Part shown: positions 16,213-24,278 of the stretch, piece by piece
Layout: every line of letters starts with the position of its first letter
How positions within the stretch are numbered: the first letter of the stretch is position 1
Assembly: GCA_020436935.1 (NCBI GenBank)
Contig: JAGQWX010000030.1
Coordinates: 1 to 60,121, forward strand
DNA: 60,121 nt
Source: Saprospiraceae bacterium
Lineage (GTDB): Bacteria > Bacteroidota > Bacteroidia > Chitinophagales > Saprospiraceae
Direction of reading: 5' to 3'
The notes under the pieces: model-generated
Seen by the model: the letters and a program-made list of their open reading frames with translations, nothing else
What the model was told of the DNA's origin: nothing
Databases searched by the model: none
Program-made: the position numbers and the translations under genes

Positions 16213-17238
16213 ATGTATAAACTGACACAATATTCGCATGGAGCTGGATGCGGCTGTAAAATTTCTCCAAAAGTGTTGGACACCATACTGAGTGGTCACA
16301 GCAAACAAGCATTTTTTAGTGAGCTGCTCGTTGGGAATGACGAGCGGGACGATGCAGCGGTATTTGATTTAGGAGATGGCAGTGCACTGATCAGTACCAC
16401 AGATTTTTTTATGCCCATTGTGGATGACGCTGAAGAATTTGGCATGATCGCCAGTGCCAATGCCATTTCTGATGTTTATGCCATGGGTGGGCGTCCACTT
16501 TTGGCCATTGCCATTCTTGGATGGCCGATCAACACCATCCCGCCTGAAGAAGCCGGAAAGGTCATCAACGGTAGCAAAATCATCTGCGGTAAGGCGGGAA
16601 TACCGCTTGCAGGAGGACATTCAATCGATGCCCCTGAACCCATATTTGGACTCGCAGTAACTGGCCGAGTAGCCATAAACCATCTGAAAAAGAATGGAGG
16701 TGCCAGGGAGGGAGATTTGTTGTATCTGACCAAAAGTCTGGGCGTTGGCATTCTAAGTACTGCCCAAAAAAAAGGTATTTTGCTGGAAGAGCACAGGCGT
16801 CTGGCACCCGAATCTATGATGAAACTCAATACCATCGGTGAAATATTTGGGCAAATGGAATATGTGCATGCAATGACCGATGTCACTGGCTTTGGACTAG
16901 GCGGGCACCTCAAGGAAATGTGTCAGGCAAGTCAGTCAGGCGCTGAAATCTATTATGAACAATTGCCTTTGCTCGATAAAGAAGCCTTGTTCTATTACCT
17001 CGATAAAAAGTCATTTCCCGGAGGAACCACCAGAAATTGGGATTCTTATGGGGATTTTATATCTATCAAAGACGACATTCAAAAGTACATCATTGCTGAC
17101 CCACAGACAAGCGGTGGCTTGTTGGTTGCAGTAAATCAGGAAGCTCAGCAAGATTTTGAAACCACATGTGCACAACATGGATTTGATCTCAATCCCATTG
17201 GAAAAATCACCAATTCCGGACGGATCGTTGTAAATTGA
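16213..17238 (+). CDS. selD: Selenide, water dikinase (selenophosphate synthase)
   Basis: The ATG at 16213 gives 341 residues, about the usual length, while a TTG directly before it is less likely. The N-terminus has SHGAGCGCKISPKVL, containing the catalytic Cys and Lys of SelD in the Cys form rather than the Sec form. Further landmarks are DDAAVFDLGDG, STTDFFMPIVDD, ANAISDVYAMGG and DVTGFGLGGHLKEM. The enzyme uses ATP and selenide to make selenophosphate. No selA, selB or selC was recognised in the window, so its local partner is selU. Confidence 0.95.
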   Translation: MYKLTQYSHGAGCGCKISPKVLDTILSGHSKQAFFSELLVGNDERDDAAVFDLGDGSALISTTDFFMPIVDDAEEFGMIASANAISDVYAMGGRPLLAIAILGWPINTIPPEEAGKVINGSKIICGKAGIPLAGGHSIDAPEPIFGLAVTGRVAINHLKKNGGAREGDLLYLTKSLGVGILSTAQKKGILLEEHRRLAPESMMKLNTIGEIFGQMEYVHAMTDVTGFGLGGHLKEMCQASQSGAEIYYEQLPLLDKEALFYYLDKKSFPGGTTRNWDSYGDFISIKDDIQKYIIADPQTSGGLLVAVNQEAQQDFETTCAQHGFDLNPIGKITNSGRIVVN

Positions 17239-17297
17239 AGCTTTATACTTTTGTAATATAGTTCAGCTTTCCCATTCATCCTGACAATTCACTCAAA

Positions 17298-18557
17298 ATG
17301 AAAGTGATAAGGCATACTGTTACATGTATTCTGATTATGGTCATTGGACCATTGTCATCTCAAAGTATCTTGACTTCATCACAGCATTGGTCCAATGGCT
17401 TAAACAACTACAGGTCTGCCACAACATACGAAATCCCACCGGAATCCAAAGGTTTTCATGTAACAGCAGTGTCTGTCAAATCTATGCCTGTAATTCCCGG
17501 AGAAGATGTAGAAATCTCCCTGTCAGAGTATGATGGCACGCGATGGACAGATTTTTTACCCTTGGAAAAAGATCATGAACTCTTAGACCAAAGTCAACAG
17601 ATCTTTCTACCGAAATACCTTTCTAAAGCAACTTCTTCCATAAAATTGAGATCCAACTCTGCCATGGAAGCGGAAATTAACTTCTTTGGTGCTGACCATA
17701 TCAGTACAGATTCACCTCAGTCACTACTGGTCAATGAATGCTTTTGTGACACCTTGAAATTCGTGACACGAAAAGAATGGAACTGTCCACAAACTTCGGG
17801 CAACTATAATTTTGCCAAAGTAACGCATTTGATCGTCCACCATGCAGCCAGCACAAACCAGTCAAGCAATTGGGCGGATGTCGTGCTGAGTATTTGGGAT
17901 TTCCATACACGGACCAATGGTTACGCTGACATTGGGTACAATTGGTTGATTGATCCCAATGGTGTGCTCTACGAAGGAAGAGGTGGAGGTGAAAATGCCA
18001 TAGGTGCACATTTCTGCGGAAGAAATACAGGAACAATGGGTGTATGCATGTTGGGGAACCTGAGTCAGGTGGCACCCACTGAAGCCGCATTAGAAACATT
18101 GGAAAAACTACTTTTATATAAATCTTGTCAATCTATGATTGATCCTGGTGGTGAGGGCTTGCACAATTCCAGCGGATTGAATCTCAAGATTGTAAGCGGA
18201 CATAGAGATGGGTGTGCAACAGAATGTCCGGGCAATCTCATGTATCCAAAATTGGAAAGTGTGAGGAGTGAAATCATTAGGATGATGGCTGCTTGTCAAA
18301 CAACTCAGACTGAGGTGCCAACGTTGCATGAAGACGTCAAACTATTCCCAAATCCTGGCTTGGAAGGCATCGCAATTATACGAACAGAAAATACTATAGA
18401 TCAGGTGGTTGTATATGGAAGCAACGGTCAATTGGTCAGGAAAATTTCGGGAGATGGCAACAGGGAAGTACGTATGGACAATTTTTCAAAAGGATTTTAT
18501 TTGGTCAAAATTCTATTTTCTAATGGCAACGCTTCCGTACAAAAATTAATATTCTGA
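17298..18557 (+). CDS. Secreted PGRP/amidase_2-type peptidoglycan amidase with T9SS sorting domain
   Basis: The 419-residue protein starts with a signal peptide (about 1-22). A beta-rich N-terminal part is followed at about residues 155-320 by a peptidoglycan recognition/N-acetylmuramoyl-L-alanine amidase domain. The Zn-binding pattern is complete: H181 (in VHHAAS), H302 (in SGHRDG) and C310 (in TECPGN), plus the conserved Tyr in IGYNWLID. The last 75 residues (LFPNPG ... VVVYGSNGQLVR ... GFYLVKILFSNG) form a Por/type A C-terminal sorting domain, implying export by the type IX system. It probably cleaves peptide stems of foreign or own peptidoglycan at the cell surface. A terminator follows. 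Confidence 0.88.
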   Translation: MKVIRHTVTCILIMVIGPLSSQSILTSSQHWSNGLNNYRSATTYEIPPESKGFHVTAVSVKSMPVIPGEDVEISLSEYDGTRWTDFLPLEKDHELLDQSQQIFLPKYLSKATSSIKLRSNSAMEAEINFFGADHISTDSPQSLLVNECFCDTLKFVTRKEWNCPQTSGNYNFAKVTHLIVHHAASTNQSSNWADVVLSIWDFHTRTNGYADIGYNWLIDPNGVLYEGRGGGENAIGAHFCGRNTGTMGVCMLGNLSQVAPTEAALETLEKLLLYKSCQSMIDPGGEGLHNSSGLNLKIVSGHRDGCATECPGNLMYPKLESVRSEIIRMMAACQTTQTEVPTLHEDVKLFPNPGLEGIAIIRTENTIDQVVVYGSNGQLVRKISGDGNREVRMDNFSKGFYLVKILFSNGNASVQKLIF

Positions 18558-18620
18558 TGAGAAACTGGGACTAACAATCCTTTCTTGACGCATAAGACCA
18601 GTTCCAAAATTTCAAAAAAA

Positions 18621-18655
18621 AATGCGCAAAAGAAGACTCCTTTGCGCATTCATGT
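18621..18655. terminator. Bidirectional terminator between amidase and pdhB genes
   Basis: AATGCGCAAA (18621-18630) pairs perfectly with TTTGCGCATT (18641-18650). An A-run precedes it and a T-containing stretch follows, so it can terminate both converging genes. Confidence 0.75.
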
Positions 18656-18672
18656 TTATAGTTAATGTACGA

Positions 18673-19659
18673 CTATCTATTGACGTACATGACTTCTTTA
18701 ACCGCTTTGATCACCTTTGTTGGGTTTGGCAAATATTCCTCAACAAAAGTTGGAGCATATCCCAAAGAAGTATCGGCTGAATTAACTCTGTAAACAGGAG
18801 CGTCGAGGTAGTCAAATGCATGTCTTTGCATCGCATAAGCAATCTCCGTTGCAACACTGGCGAATGGCCAGGCCTCATCAACTACTACCATTCTATTGGT
18901 TTTCTTTACAGACTCAATCAATGTTCTATAATCGAGTGGCCTTATGGTTCTCAAATCAATAACCTCTGCTGAAATGCCCTCTTTGGCCAATTCAACAGCA
19001 GCTTCTTTTGCAACTTCTATCATCTTGTTATAAGAAACGATGGTAACATCCGTTCCTTCTCTTCTGATTGCGGCCTTTCCAATTGGTACAAGATATTCAC
19101 CTTCAGGAACCTCACCTTTGAGCCCGTACAATTGCTCTGATTCCATCATACAGATTGGATCGTCGTCTCTGATGGCAGATTTCAATAATCCTTTGGCATC
19201 AGCAGGGTCAATACAAGAGATCACCTTTAATCCCGGCGTGTTGGCCATCCAGCTTTCAAAAGTTTGGGAGTGTTGCTGTGCCAGCTGACCTGCAGCGCCT
19301 GAAGGTCCTCTGAAAACAATAGGGCAGTTGAACTGACCTGCAGATTGCGACAATGTTTTTGCAGCATTATTGACAATTTGATCAAAAGCTAAAATTGCAA
19401 AGTTCCAGGTCATGAATTCAACAATAGGTCTGAGACCATTCATTGCCGCTCCAACGCCAATACCGGCAAAACCTAACTCTGCAATAGGCGTATCAATTAC
19501 TCTTTTGGCGCCAAATTCATCCAACATACCACGGCTCACTTTGTAAGCCCCGTTGTATTCAGCGACTTCTTCGCCCATCAAAAAGACATTTTCGTCTCTT
19601 CTCATTTCTTCTATCATCGCTTCATTGAGCGCGTCCCTAAGTGTAAGTTCTCTTGCCAT
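18673..19659 (-). CDS. pdhB: Pyruvate dehydrogenase E1 component, beta subunit
   Basis: The 328-residue protein is a standard E1-beta transketolase-like subunit. It has FLMGEEVAEYNGAYKVSRGML at the N-terminus (thiamine-diphosphate-contacting Glu in GEEV), then DTPIAELGFAGIGVGAAMNGLRPIVEFMTWNF and the C-terminal transketolase domain (VVVDEAWPFASVATEIAYAMQRHAFDYLDAPVYRV). With E1-alpha, E2 and E3 it converts pyruvate to acetyl-CoA. Neither pdhA nor the E2 gene is adjacent, so the complex is encoded in scattered loci. A branched-chain 2-oxoacid substrate is less likely given the strong pyruvate-type sequence. Confidence 0.93.
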   Translation of the reverse strand: MARELTLRDALNEAMIEEMRRDENVFLMGEEVAEYNGAYKVSRGMLDEFGAKRVIDTPIAELGFAGIGVGAAMNGLRPIVEFMTWNFAILAFDQIVNNAAKTLSQSAGQFNCPIVFRGPSGAAGQLAQQHSQTFESWMANTPGLKVISCIDPADAKGLLKSAIRDDDPICMMESEQLYGLKGEVPEGEYLVPIGKAAIRREGTDVTIVSYNKMIEVAKEAAVELAKEGISAEVIDLRTIRPLDYRTLIESVKKTNRMVVVDEAWPFASVATEIAYAMQRHAFDYLDAPVYRVNSADTSLGYAPTFVEEYLPNPTKVIKAVKEVMYVNR

Positions 19660-19824
19660 TATTTGTAATTCTTATGATTCTAAAATCCGGGGCGAAAATA
19701 CGCTTCTGTTTTCACTTGGCATAAAAAGCTATCCCGAAATAAAACATTTCAAGCCCTGAAAAGATCATTAAAACGATATGAAATTGTGGTCAAGTGAGCA
19801 TAAAGCCTTTTGTAGCCAGACTTT

Positions 19825-20382
19825 CTATTCTGTTATAGATTCTTTCTCCATACTTCGACGGTACTCCCAAAGCCTGAATTCTGATAGTAAGCCCATCACA
19901 AACTCAATGGCGGAATAGAGTACAATTGGAATAGCGCTACCGACAATGATGCTTTTCGAGGGTAAAAAAATGCCTACAACACCAATTATGGACCCAATAA
20001 CAACGGTGTAGATATACCTCCTCCTGTTGACTTCCTTTTTCTTTAAGCGAAAAATGGTATAGGTAAGTTCTTCTTTCAAATCATTATTCTCAAGCTCGTT
20101 GAGTTTTTTGTAATGCTCCAGTCTTTTATAGTAAATATTTACAACAAAAAGTCCTTTGCCAATTGCAAAAACTGCAAATACAAACAAACCTCTTCCCAAC
20201 ATAAAAAGTCCTGGTGTTGAAGCCCAGGCATACAAACCAATTGAAAACAAAATCAATACTGAACCAACCAATAAATATATGCTCCCGGCCAGGATATCAC
20301 CTTTGTAAATAGCTCTGCACTTTTCCAATAATGTCATCGCGAATCTTGCTTTTTTGTTGTGTGATGCTGCCGGAGCTTGCAT
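19825..20382 (-). CDS. Small integral membrane protein of unknown function
   Basis: The product is 185 residues from the first ATG (170 from an ATG at 20337, which is equally plausible). It has two hydrophobic pairs: GSIYLLVGSVLILFSIGLYAWA and GLFMLGRGLFVFAVFAIGKGLFVV in the first half, then VVIGSIIGVVGIFL and IVGSAIPIVLYSAIEFVMGLL in the second, separated by a charged helix (YKRLEHYKKLNELENNDLKEELTYTIFRLKKKE). No family was recognised. It stands between pdhB and the LacI-type regulator, with about 95 bp to the latter, and may be monocistronic. Confidence 0.6.
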   Translation of the reverse strand: MQAPAASHNKKARFAMTLLEKCRAIYKGDILAGSIYLLVGSVLILFSIGLYAWASTPGLFMLGRGLFVFAVFAIGKGLFVVNIYYKRLEHYKKLNELENNDLKEELTYTIFRLKKKEVNRRRYIYTVVIGSIIGVVGIFLPSKSIIVGSAIPIVLYSAIEFVMGLLSEFRLWEYRRSMEKESITE

Positions 20383-20477
20383 GTGAGATTTCGAAGCACA
20401 AAAATCATAACAAATGATGTGTCGTAAAGTTACAATGTTTATTGATAATTGATGTCTCCGGGTACAAGGACATTTTA

Positions 20478-21479
20478 CTACTTGTTATGTTCCTTGATAC
20501 TGGTTTTTAATAAAACCTGGGAAGGTTTGATGTCCTTGAGTTTAGACTCAATCTGATCGATCAAAAGATTTGCAGACTTGATGCCAATTTCCCATGCAGG
20601 CTGATGGATAGAAGTCATGGGAGGATCAAGAAGGTTGACATGCTTCATATTGGAAAATCCAACAATCTCCGGGATATGATCGAGCAGATGCTGCTGGCGT
20701 TTGAGCGCATCGAGTGAGTTGAGTGCAAGCCTGTCGCTGTTGATAAAAATACCATCTACATTCTTATATGCCAAAAGCTCCTTGATGGCTTGATACGACT
20801 CCTCCGGCTGAAAGCCACAGTATTTGATCATTCTTTCATCGACTTCGATGCCATGATCCTTCAGGCAGGCCTTATAACCCTGAACCCTTTCTTTTGTAAC
20901 GGACAGGATGAGTGGACTGGATATGAGTGCTATGTTTTTTTTGCCCTTCAGGACCAGGGATTTTACTCCTTCATAAGAACCGTGAAAATTGTCGACCACC
21001 ACCTTATTTACGTCTTCCATTGGTGGAACTCTATCAAAAAAAACGGTTGGGATTTTGTCTCTTTTCAACTCTTTGAGGTGGTCATAATGGTCTGTGCTGC
21101 CGGATAAGGAAAGAATAAATCCATCAACCCGTCTGTCAAGGCCATGTTTTAAGGCAGAAACCTCCCTGCCAAAATGTTCATGGGTTTGGAAGAAAAAGAC
21201 TGAATATCCTCTGTTGTATGCTGCGTAGTCGATGCCGTCAATGACCTCAGAAAAAAAATTGTTGGCAATTTCAGGCACAATGACACAAATAGAATGGGTC
21301 TTTTTTTCTTTTAAACTAAGGGCTATGGGGTCCGGCTTATAATTCACTTCATTGGCATAGGCCAATACGCGTTGTTTGGTTTCCTCACTGATCTCATAAC
21401 TGTCGCGCAGTGCTCTTGAAACGGTTGAAATGGAGTAACCGAGCGCCTTGGCTATGTCTTTTATTGTGGCTTTTGACAT
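20478..21479 (-). CDS. LacI/GalR family transcriptional regulator, possible pectin-locus regulator
   Basis: The 333-residue protein has an N-terminal LacI helix-turn-helix (ATIKDIAKALGYSISTVSRALRDSYEISEETKQRVLAYANEVNYKPD) with hinge helix, followed by a periplasmic-binding-protein-like effector domain (HSICVIVPEIANNFFSEVIDGID ... PTVFFDRVP ... NVDGIFINSDRLALNSL). Family members bind pseudo-palindromes centred on CG. Three near-identical sites of that kind lie upstream of the three pectin transcription units 12-33 kb away. It is the only LacI-type gene in the window, so it is the first candidate to bind them, but the ligand (perhaps a galacturonate or pectin fragment) is an inference. Confidence 0.92.
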   Translation of the reverse strand: MSKATIKDIAKALGYSISTVSRALRDSYEISEETKQRVLAYANEVNYKPDPIALSLKEKKTHSICVIVPEIANNFFSEVIDGIDYAAYNRGYSVFFFQTHEHFGREVSALKHGLDRRVDGFILSLSGSTDHYDHLKELKRDKIPTVFFDRVPPMEDVNKVVVDNFHGSYEGVKSLVLKGKKNIALISSPLILSVTKERVQGYKACLKDHGIEVDERMIKYCGFQPEESYQAIKELLAYKNVDGIFINSDRLALNSLDALKRQQHLLDHIPEIVGFSNMKHVNLLDPPMTSIHQPAWEIGIKSANLLIDQIESKLKDIKPSQVLLKTSIKEHNK

Positions 21480-21549
21480 GATAAATCTTGATGTTGTCGC
21501 ATATTGTTTTTACCTCAACAAGGCAGGTTTCAGGATAAAAACTCAACTG

Positions 21550-23229
21550 CTAATCAGCAAACTGTGTTGATACTCCATAATAGAACGTCTCAATCTTCCC
21601 ATTGTGCTGTGTCTGGATCAGAAACTTACCTGCGCTGTCATTGTGTTGGACACAATCCTCAATGTCTGCAGAACTTCCAATAAAAAGCGTTGGATTAAAA
21701 TATGCTTTGGTGTCGGACAGCTCATATTTAAAATTGTTAAATGGAAATTTTTCCTCGTCTGAAAAGATGGAAAACACACCTGGTGTTTTTTTCAATTCAT
21801 ATCCGGGCTTGGTATGTATTTCTATAACACCATTCCTGGCCAATGATCCCAGGTTTCTTCGGGTCAGCTCAAGCTGTCTGTAAAGGCTAATAGAATCTAT
21901 CTCATTGTATGGGATCGACAATATTTCTTCGGAGGATTCCTGAAGCACCCCATTGATGAGCAAGGATGGCGCTTCTTTATAAATACTTCTGGAATCCAGG
22001 TTCATCATTCTGATGACATTTCCGCCATTTTTTTTGCTCAACATCCTGATTTGGGGCAGTGCCTCGATAATAAATAACTCCATCGACTCAAAAGGCTGAA
22101 AAAGTGATAACTTGATCACATCACTGGGGATTTTTTCGCTTTTAACAAGCGTACCTTTTTTGATGGGATGGATGATTTTTGAGTGCATTATATTGTCTAC
22201 CAAACTTGATTTTTCGTTTTCTGCAAAAAAGGCCTCGAAGTAATTTTGATGGCCTGCTTCTGATGTAAACTGCAAGTTTTTCTTCCATATGGGTTCAGGC
22301 CACGATTCTTTGACTTCGTCAATGATTTTATTGCTGATCAGATCAATGAACTGGCTGTTTTGATTTCCATAAATTTCCGGAGCTTTTAATACATAAACTC
22401 CAGGTCTGTTGTTGCGTTTTAAAGGATAAAATCTTCCAGCCTCATTGTGAAAAAAACCAGGCAGCTTTATTTCAGAGGGTATGGTAAATGGCAAACCTGC
22501 GGTATATTGATAATTATTTTCAAATGATTGAAAGTAATTGTTGAAGTATGCATGAAAATTAGAGCTTTTTGACATCACAACGAAGTCATTCTCCGCAACA
22601 ATATCACTGACACAGATTTTATCTCTGGTGTGAATGTTTCTATCTACCTCATTGTCTACCGGCCTGAATTCTTTAAAATACATTATAGAATTATTGCTTA
22701 AATCCCGATAAAATGTCGTGCACCAATTGGATTTAGCATCTGTTTGCCCTTCATTAGATGGACAAGTTTCTTCCAATTTCTTGAGCGAAAGTTTATTACT
22801 TATGTGGTCAAATGTGGTAATTGGTTTTGCAGTAATGTATGCAGCTTTACCCTCTGAACCGACAACATATATTAAGGTCGAATTTTCTATTAAAACATGA
22901 TTAAGACCTTCATCTAAAATTCTAACTGAAAAGACATAATTACCGGGTAAGGTTTCTGTTGGTACAGCCAATTTTCCAGAGGTAACTTCTCCGTTTGGGC
23001 GATATGATTTTCTAACGATGACATTACCCTTCAAGTCTTGGAGAAAAACATTCAATTGCGGGAATTGACCTTGGCCGTTGATCAGCAGTCTATCAGCATC
23101 AAGCAAGTAGAATATCTCCTGTCCGGCAATCGCAACATTTCTGTCCAGCATCATATCCACCAAAACATCCTGACTCCTTAGGAGCATTGATCCTGTAAAA
23201 AGAAAAATAAATGATATAAAGTTCTTCAT
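21550..23229 (-). CDS. Secreted MG2-like protein with plug-like C-terminus, TonB-receptor partner
   Basis: From the ATG at 23229 the protein is 559 residues with a signal peptide (MKNFISFIFLFTGSMLLRS). The N-terminal domain resembles alpha-2-macroglobulin MG2-like repeats seen in TonB-associated proteins (VAIAGQEIFYLL...LNVFLQDLKGNVI...LPGNYVFSVRILD). Near the C-terminus, SLLINGVLQESSEEILSIPYNEIDSISLYRQLELTRRNLGSLARNGVIEIHTK looks like a plug domain of a TonB receptor without any barrel. It follows the DUF4249 gene by 7 bp, so it is the third gene of a receptor operon. It may bind the receptor or a surface ligand. No enzyme motif was seen. Confidence 0.6.
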   Translation of the reverse strand: MKNFISFIFLFTGSMLLRSQDVLVDMMLDRNVAIAGQEIFYLLDADRLLINGQGQFPQLNVFLQDLKGNVIVRKSYRPNGEVTSGKLAVPTETLPGNYVFSVRILDEGLNHVLIENSTLIYVVGSEGKAAYITAKPITTFDHISNKLSLKKLEETCPSNEGQTDAKSNWCTTFYRDLSNNSIMYFKEFRPVDNEVDRNIHTRDKICVSDIVAENDFVVMSKSSNFHAYFNNYFQSFENNYQYTAGLPFTIPSEIKLPGFFHNEAGRFYPLKRNNRPGVYVLKAPEIYGNQNSQFIDLISNKIIDEVKESWPEPIWKKNLQFTSEAGHQNYFEAFFAENEKSSLVDNIMHSKIIHPIKKGTLVKSEKIPSDVIKLSLFQPFESMELFIIEALPQIRMLSKKNGGNVIRMMNLDSRSIYKEAPSLLINGVLQESSEEILSIPYNEIDSISLYRQLELTRRNLGSLARNGVIEIHTKPGYELKKTPGVFSIFSDEEKFPFNNFKYELSDTKAYFNPTLFIGSSADIEDCVQHNDSAGKFLIQTQHNGKIETFYYGVSTQFAD

Positions 23230-23236
23230 GATTTCA

Positions 23237-24277
23237 TCAATAAATCCAGTAATCTGGTTTGATAAGGCTGCTGCTAGCTCCAAGCAACAAACAGTCTTCG
23301 CATTCATTCGGAAGTCGTCCAAATCGACCGCAAAATTGCACTATATTATATCCCAATTGTGCACTATTGGTAAAAATGCGTTTCTGGCTCATGCCTGCGA
23401 CTGTAAAGTAACCATAAGGATTTTCATTTTCATGACTGATGCACTTGATGTTGACATCAAACTTACCTGGTGGTGGATCAAAAAGGTTTTGGTCACCGGA
23501 AATAATTTTTTGAATTTTTGCCCAGTATGTTAATGTCTCCTCGTCAACTGCATACTTTCTCAACAGAAAGCTAAAGAAATACTGAAATCGATAATCATGA
23601 TCAACTTGAGCAACCGTATTCCTTACCAATCTGTTGTCTGGATAATCCATTGGGTCAAAGATTTGGATTCGCCCATAATCATTCTGTGCTTTCAGGAAGC
23701 AAACTTTTAATGGAGGACTTGGTCTGGAGCTTACTTCTCTAAACTCAAATTCTACTTCAGTCCTGTAGATCACATTGGTTGGTCCATCATTATTTACTAA
23801 ATGGTCATTAACAACGAATGATGCCACTTTTTTGGAAGAAACTGTCCCATTTGATGTAAGAAATGACTCAGTTTCAGGAATTGCATAAAGACTGTCTATC
23901 GGGCCTGCTTCGATCAATTTATGGCTCGAACTTTCATATATACGATCACCTAATTCCACCACAAGTTTGTAGCTTCTACCCGGTACACCCATGTCATCAC
24001 ATAGATAATCTCCCTTTGCTGCATAGGTAAACGCAAACTCTTTACCTTGATCATCGACTACTTTAACTTTGGCATTATCAATAGGATCGCCATTGGCCTG
24101 TGATAATGTGTTTTCGTTCGGAATCTCGCTGATACTAACAATTTGCTGGCCTGAAACATTGGTAAACTGGCCACTGATGGCGATTTTATCGAAAAGCTTA
24201 TTGTTCTCAAAAGGTATCTCATCAACACAAGACGTAATGATAAAAGCAAGCAAGATGTAAATCAAAATATGTTTCAT
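23237..24277 (-). CDS. DUF4249 family lipoprotein
   Basis: The 346-residue protein begins with a lipoprotein signal (LLAFIITSC, Cys17) and the DUF4249 pattern: CVDEIPFENNKLFDKIAISGQFTN, IDNAKVKVVDDQGKEF, and PGRSYKLVVELGDRIYESSSHKLIEAGPIDSLY. The family almost always sits downstream of TonB-dependent receptors with an N-terminal carboxypeptidase-like domain, as here (1 bp gap). It is expected on the outer membrane facing the surface or periplasm, helping the receptor bind an unidentified ligand. It has a C-terminal cysteine-rich end (CGRFGRLPNECEDCLLLG). Confidence 0.85.
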   Translation of the reverse strand: MKHILIYILLAFIITSCVDEIPFENNKLFDKIAISGQFTNVSGQQIVSISEIPNENTLSQANGDPIDNAKVKVVDDQGKEFAFTYAAKGDYLCDDMGVPGRSYKLVVELGDRIYESSSHKLIEAGPIDSLYAIPETESFLTSNGTVSSKKVASFVVNDHLVNNDGPTNVIYRTEVEFEFREVSSRPSPPLKVCFLKAQNDYGRIQIFDPMDYPDNRLVRNTVAQVDHDYRFQYFFSFLLRKYAVDEETLTYWAKIQKIISGDQNLFDPPPGKFDVNIKCISHENENPYGYFTVAGMSQKRIFTNSAQLGYNIVQFCGRFGRLPNECEDCLLLGASSSLIKPDYWIY

Positions 24278-24278
24278 A

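Noticed and set aside
16213-17238. Possible selenocysteine-containing SelD
   Set aside because: The active-site position is coded as Cys (GAGCGCK), with no in-frame TGA.
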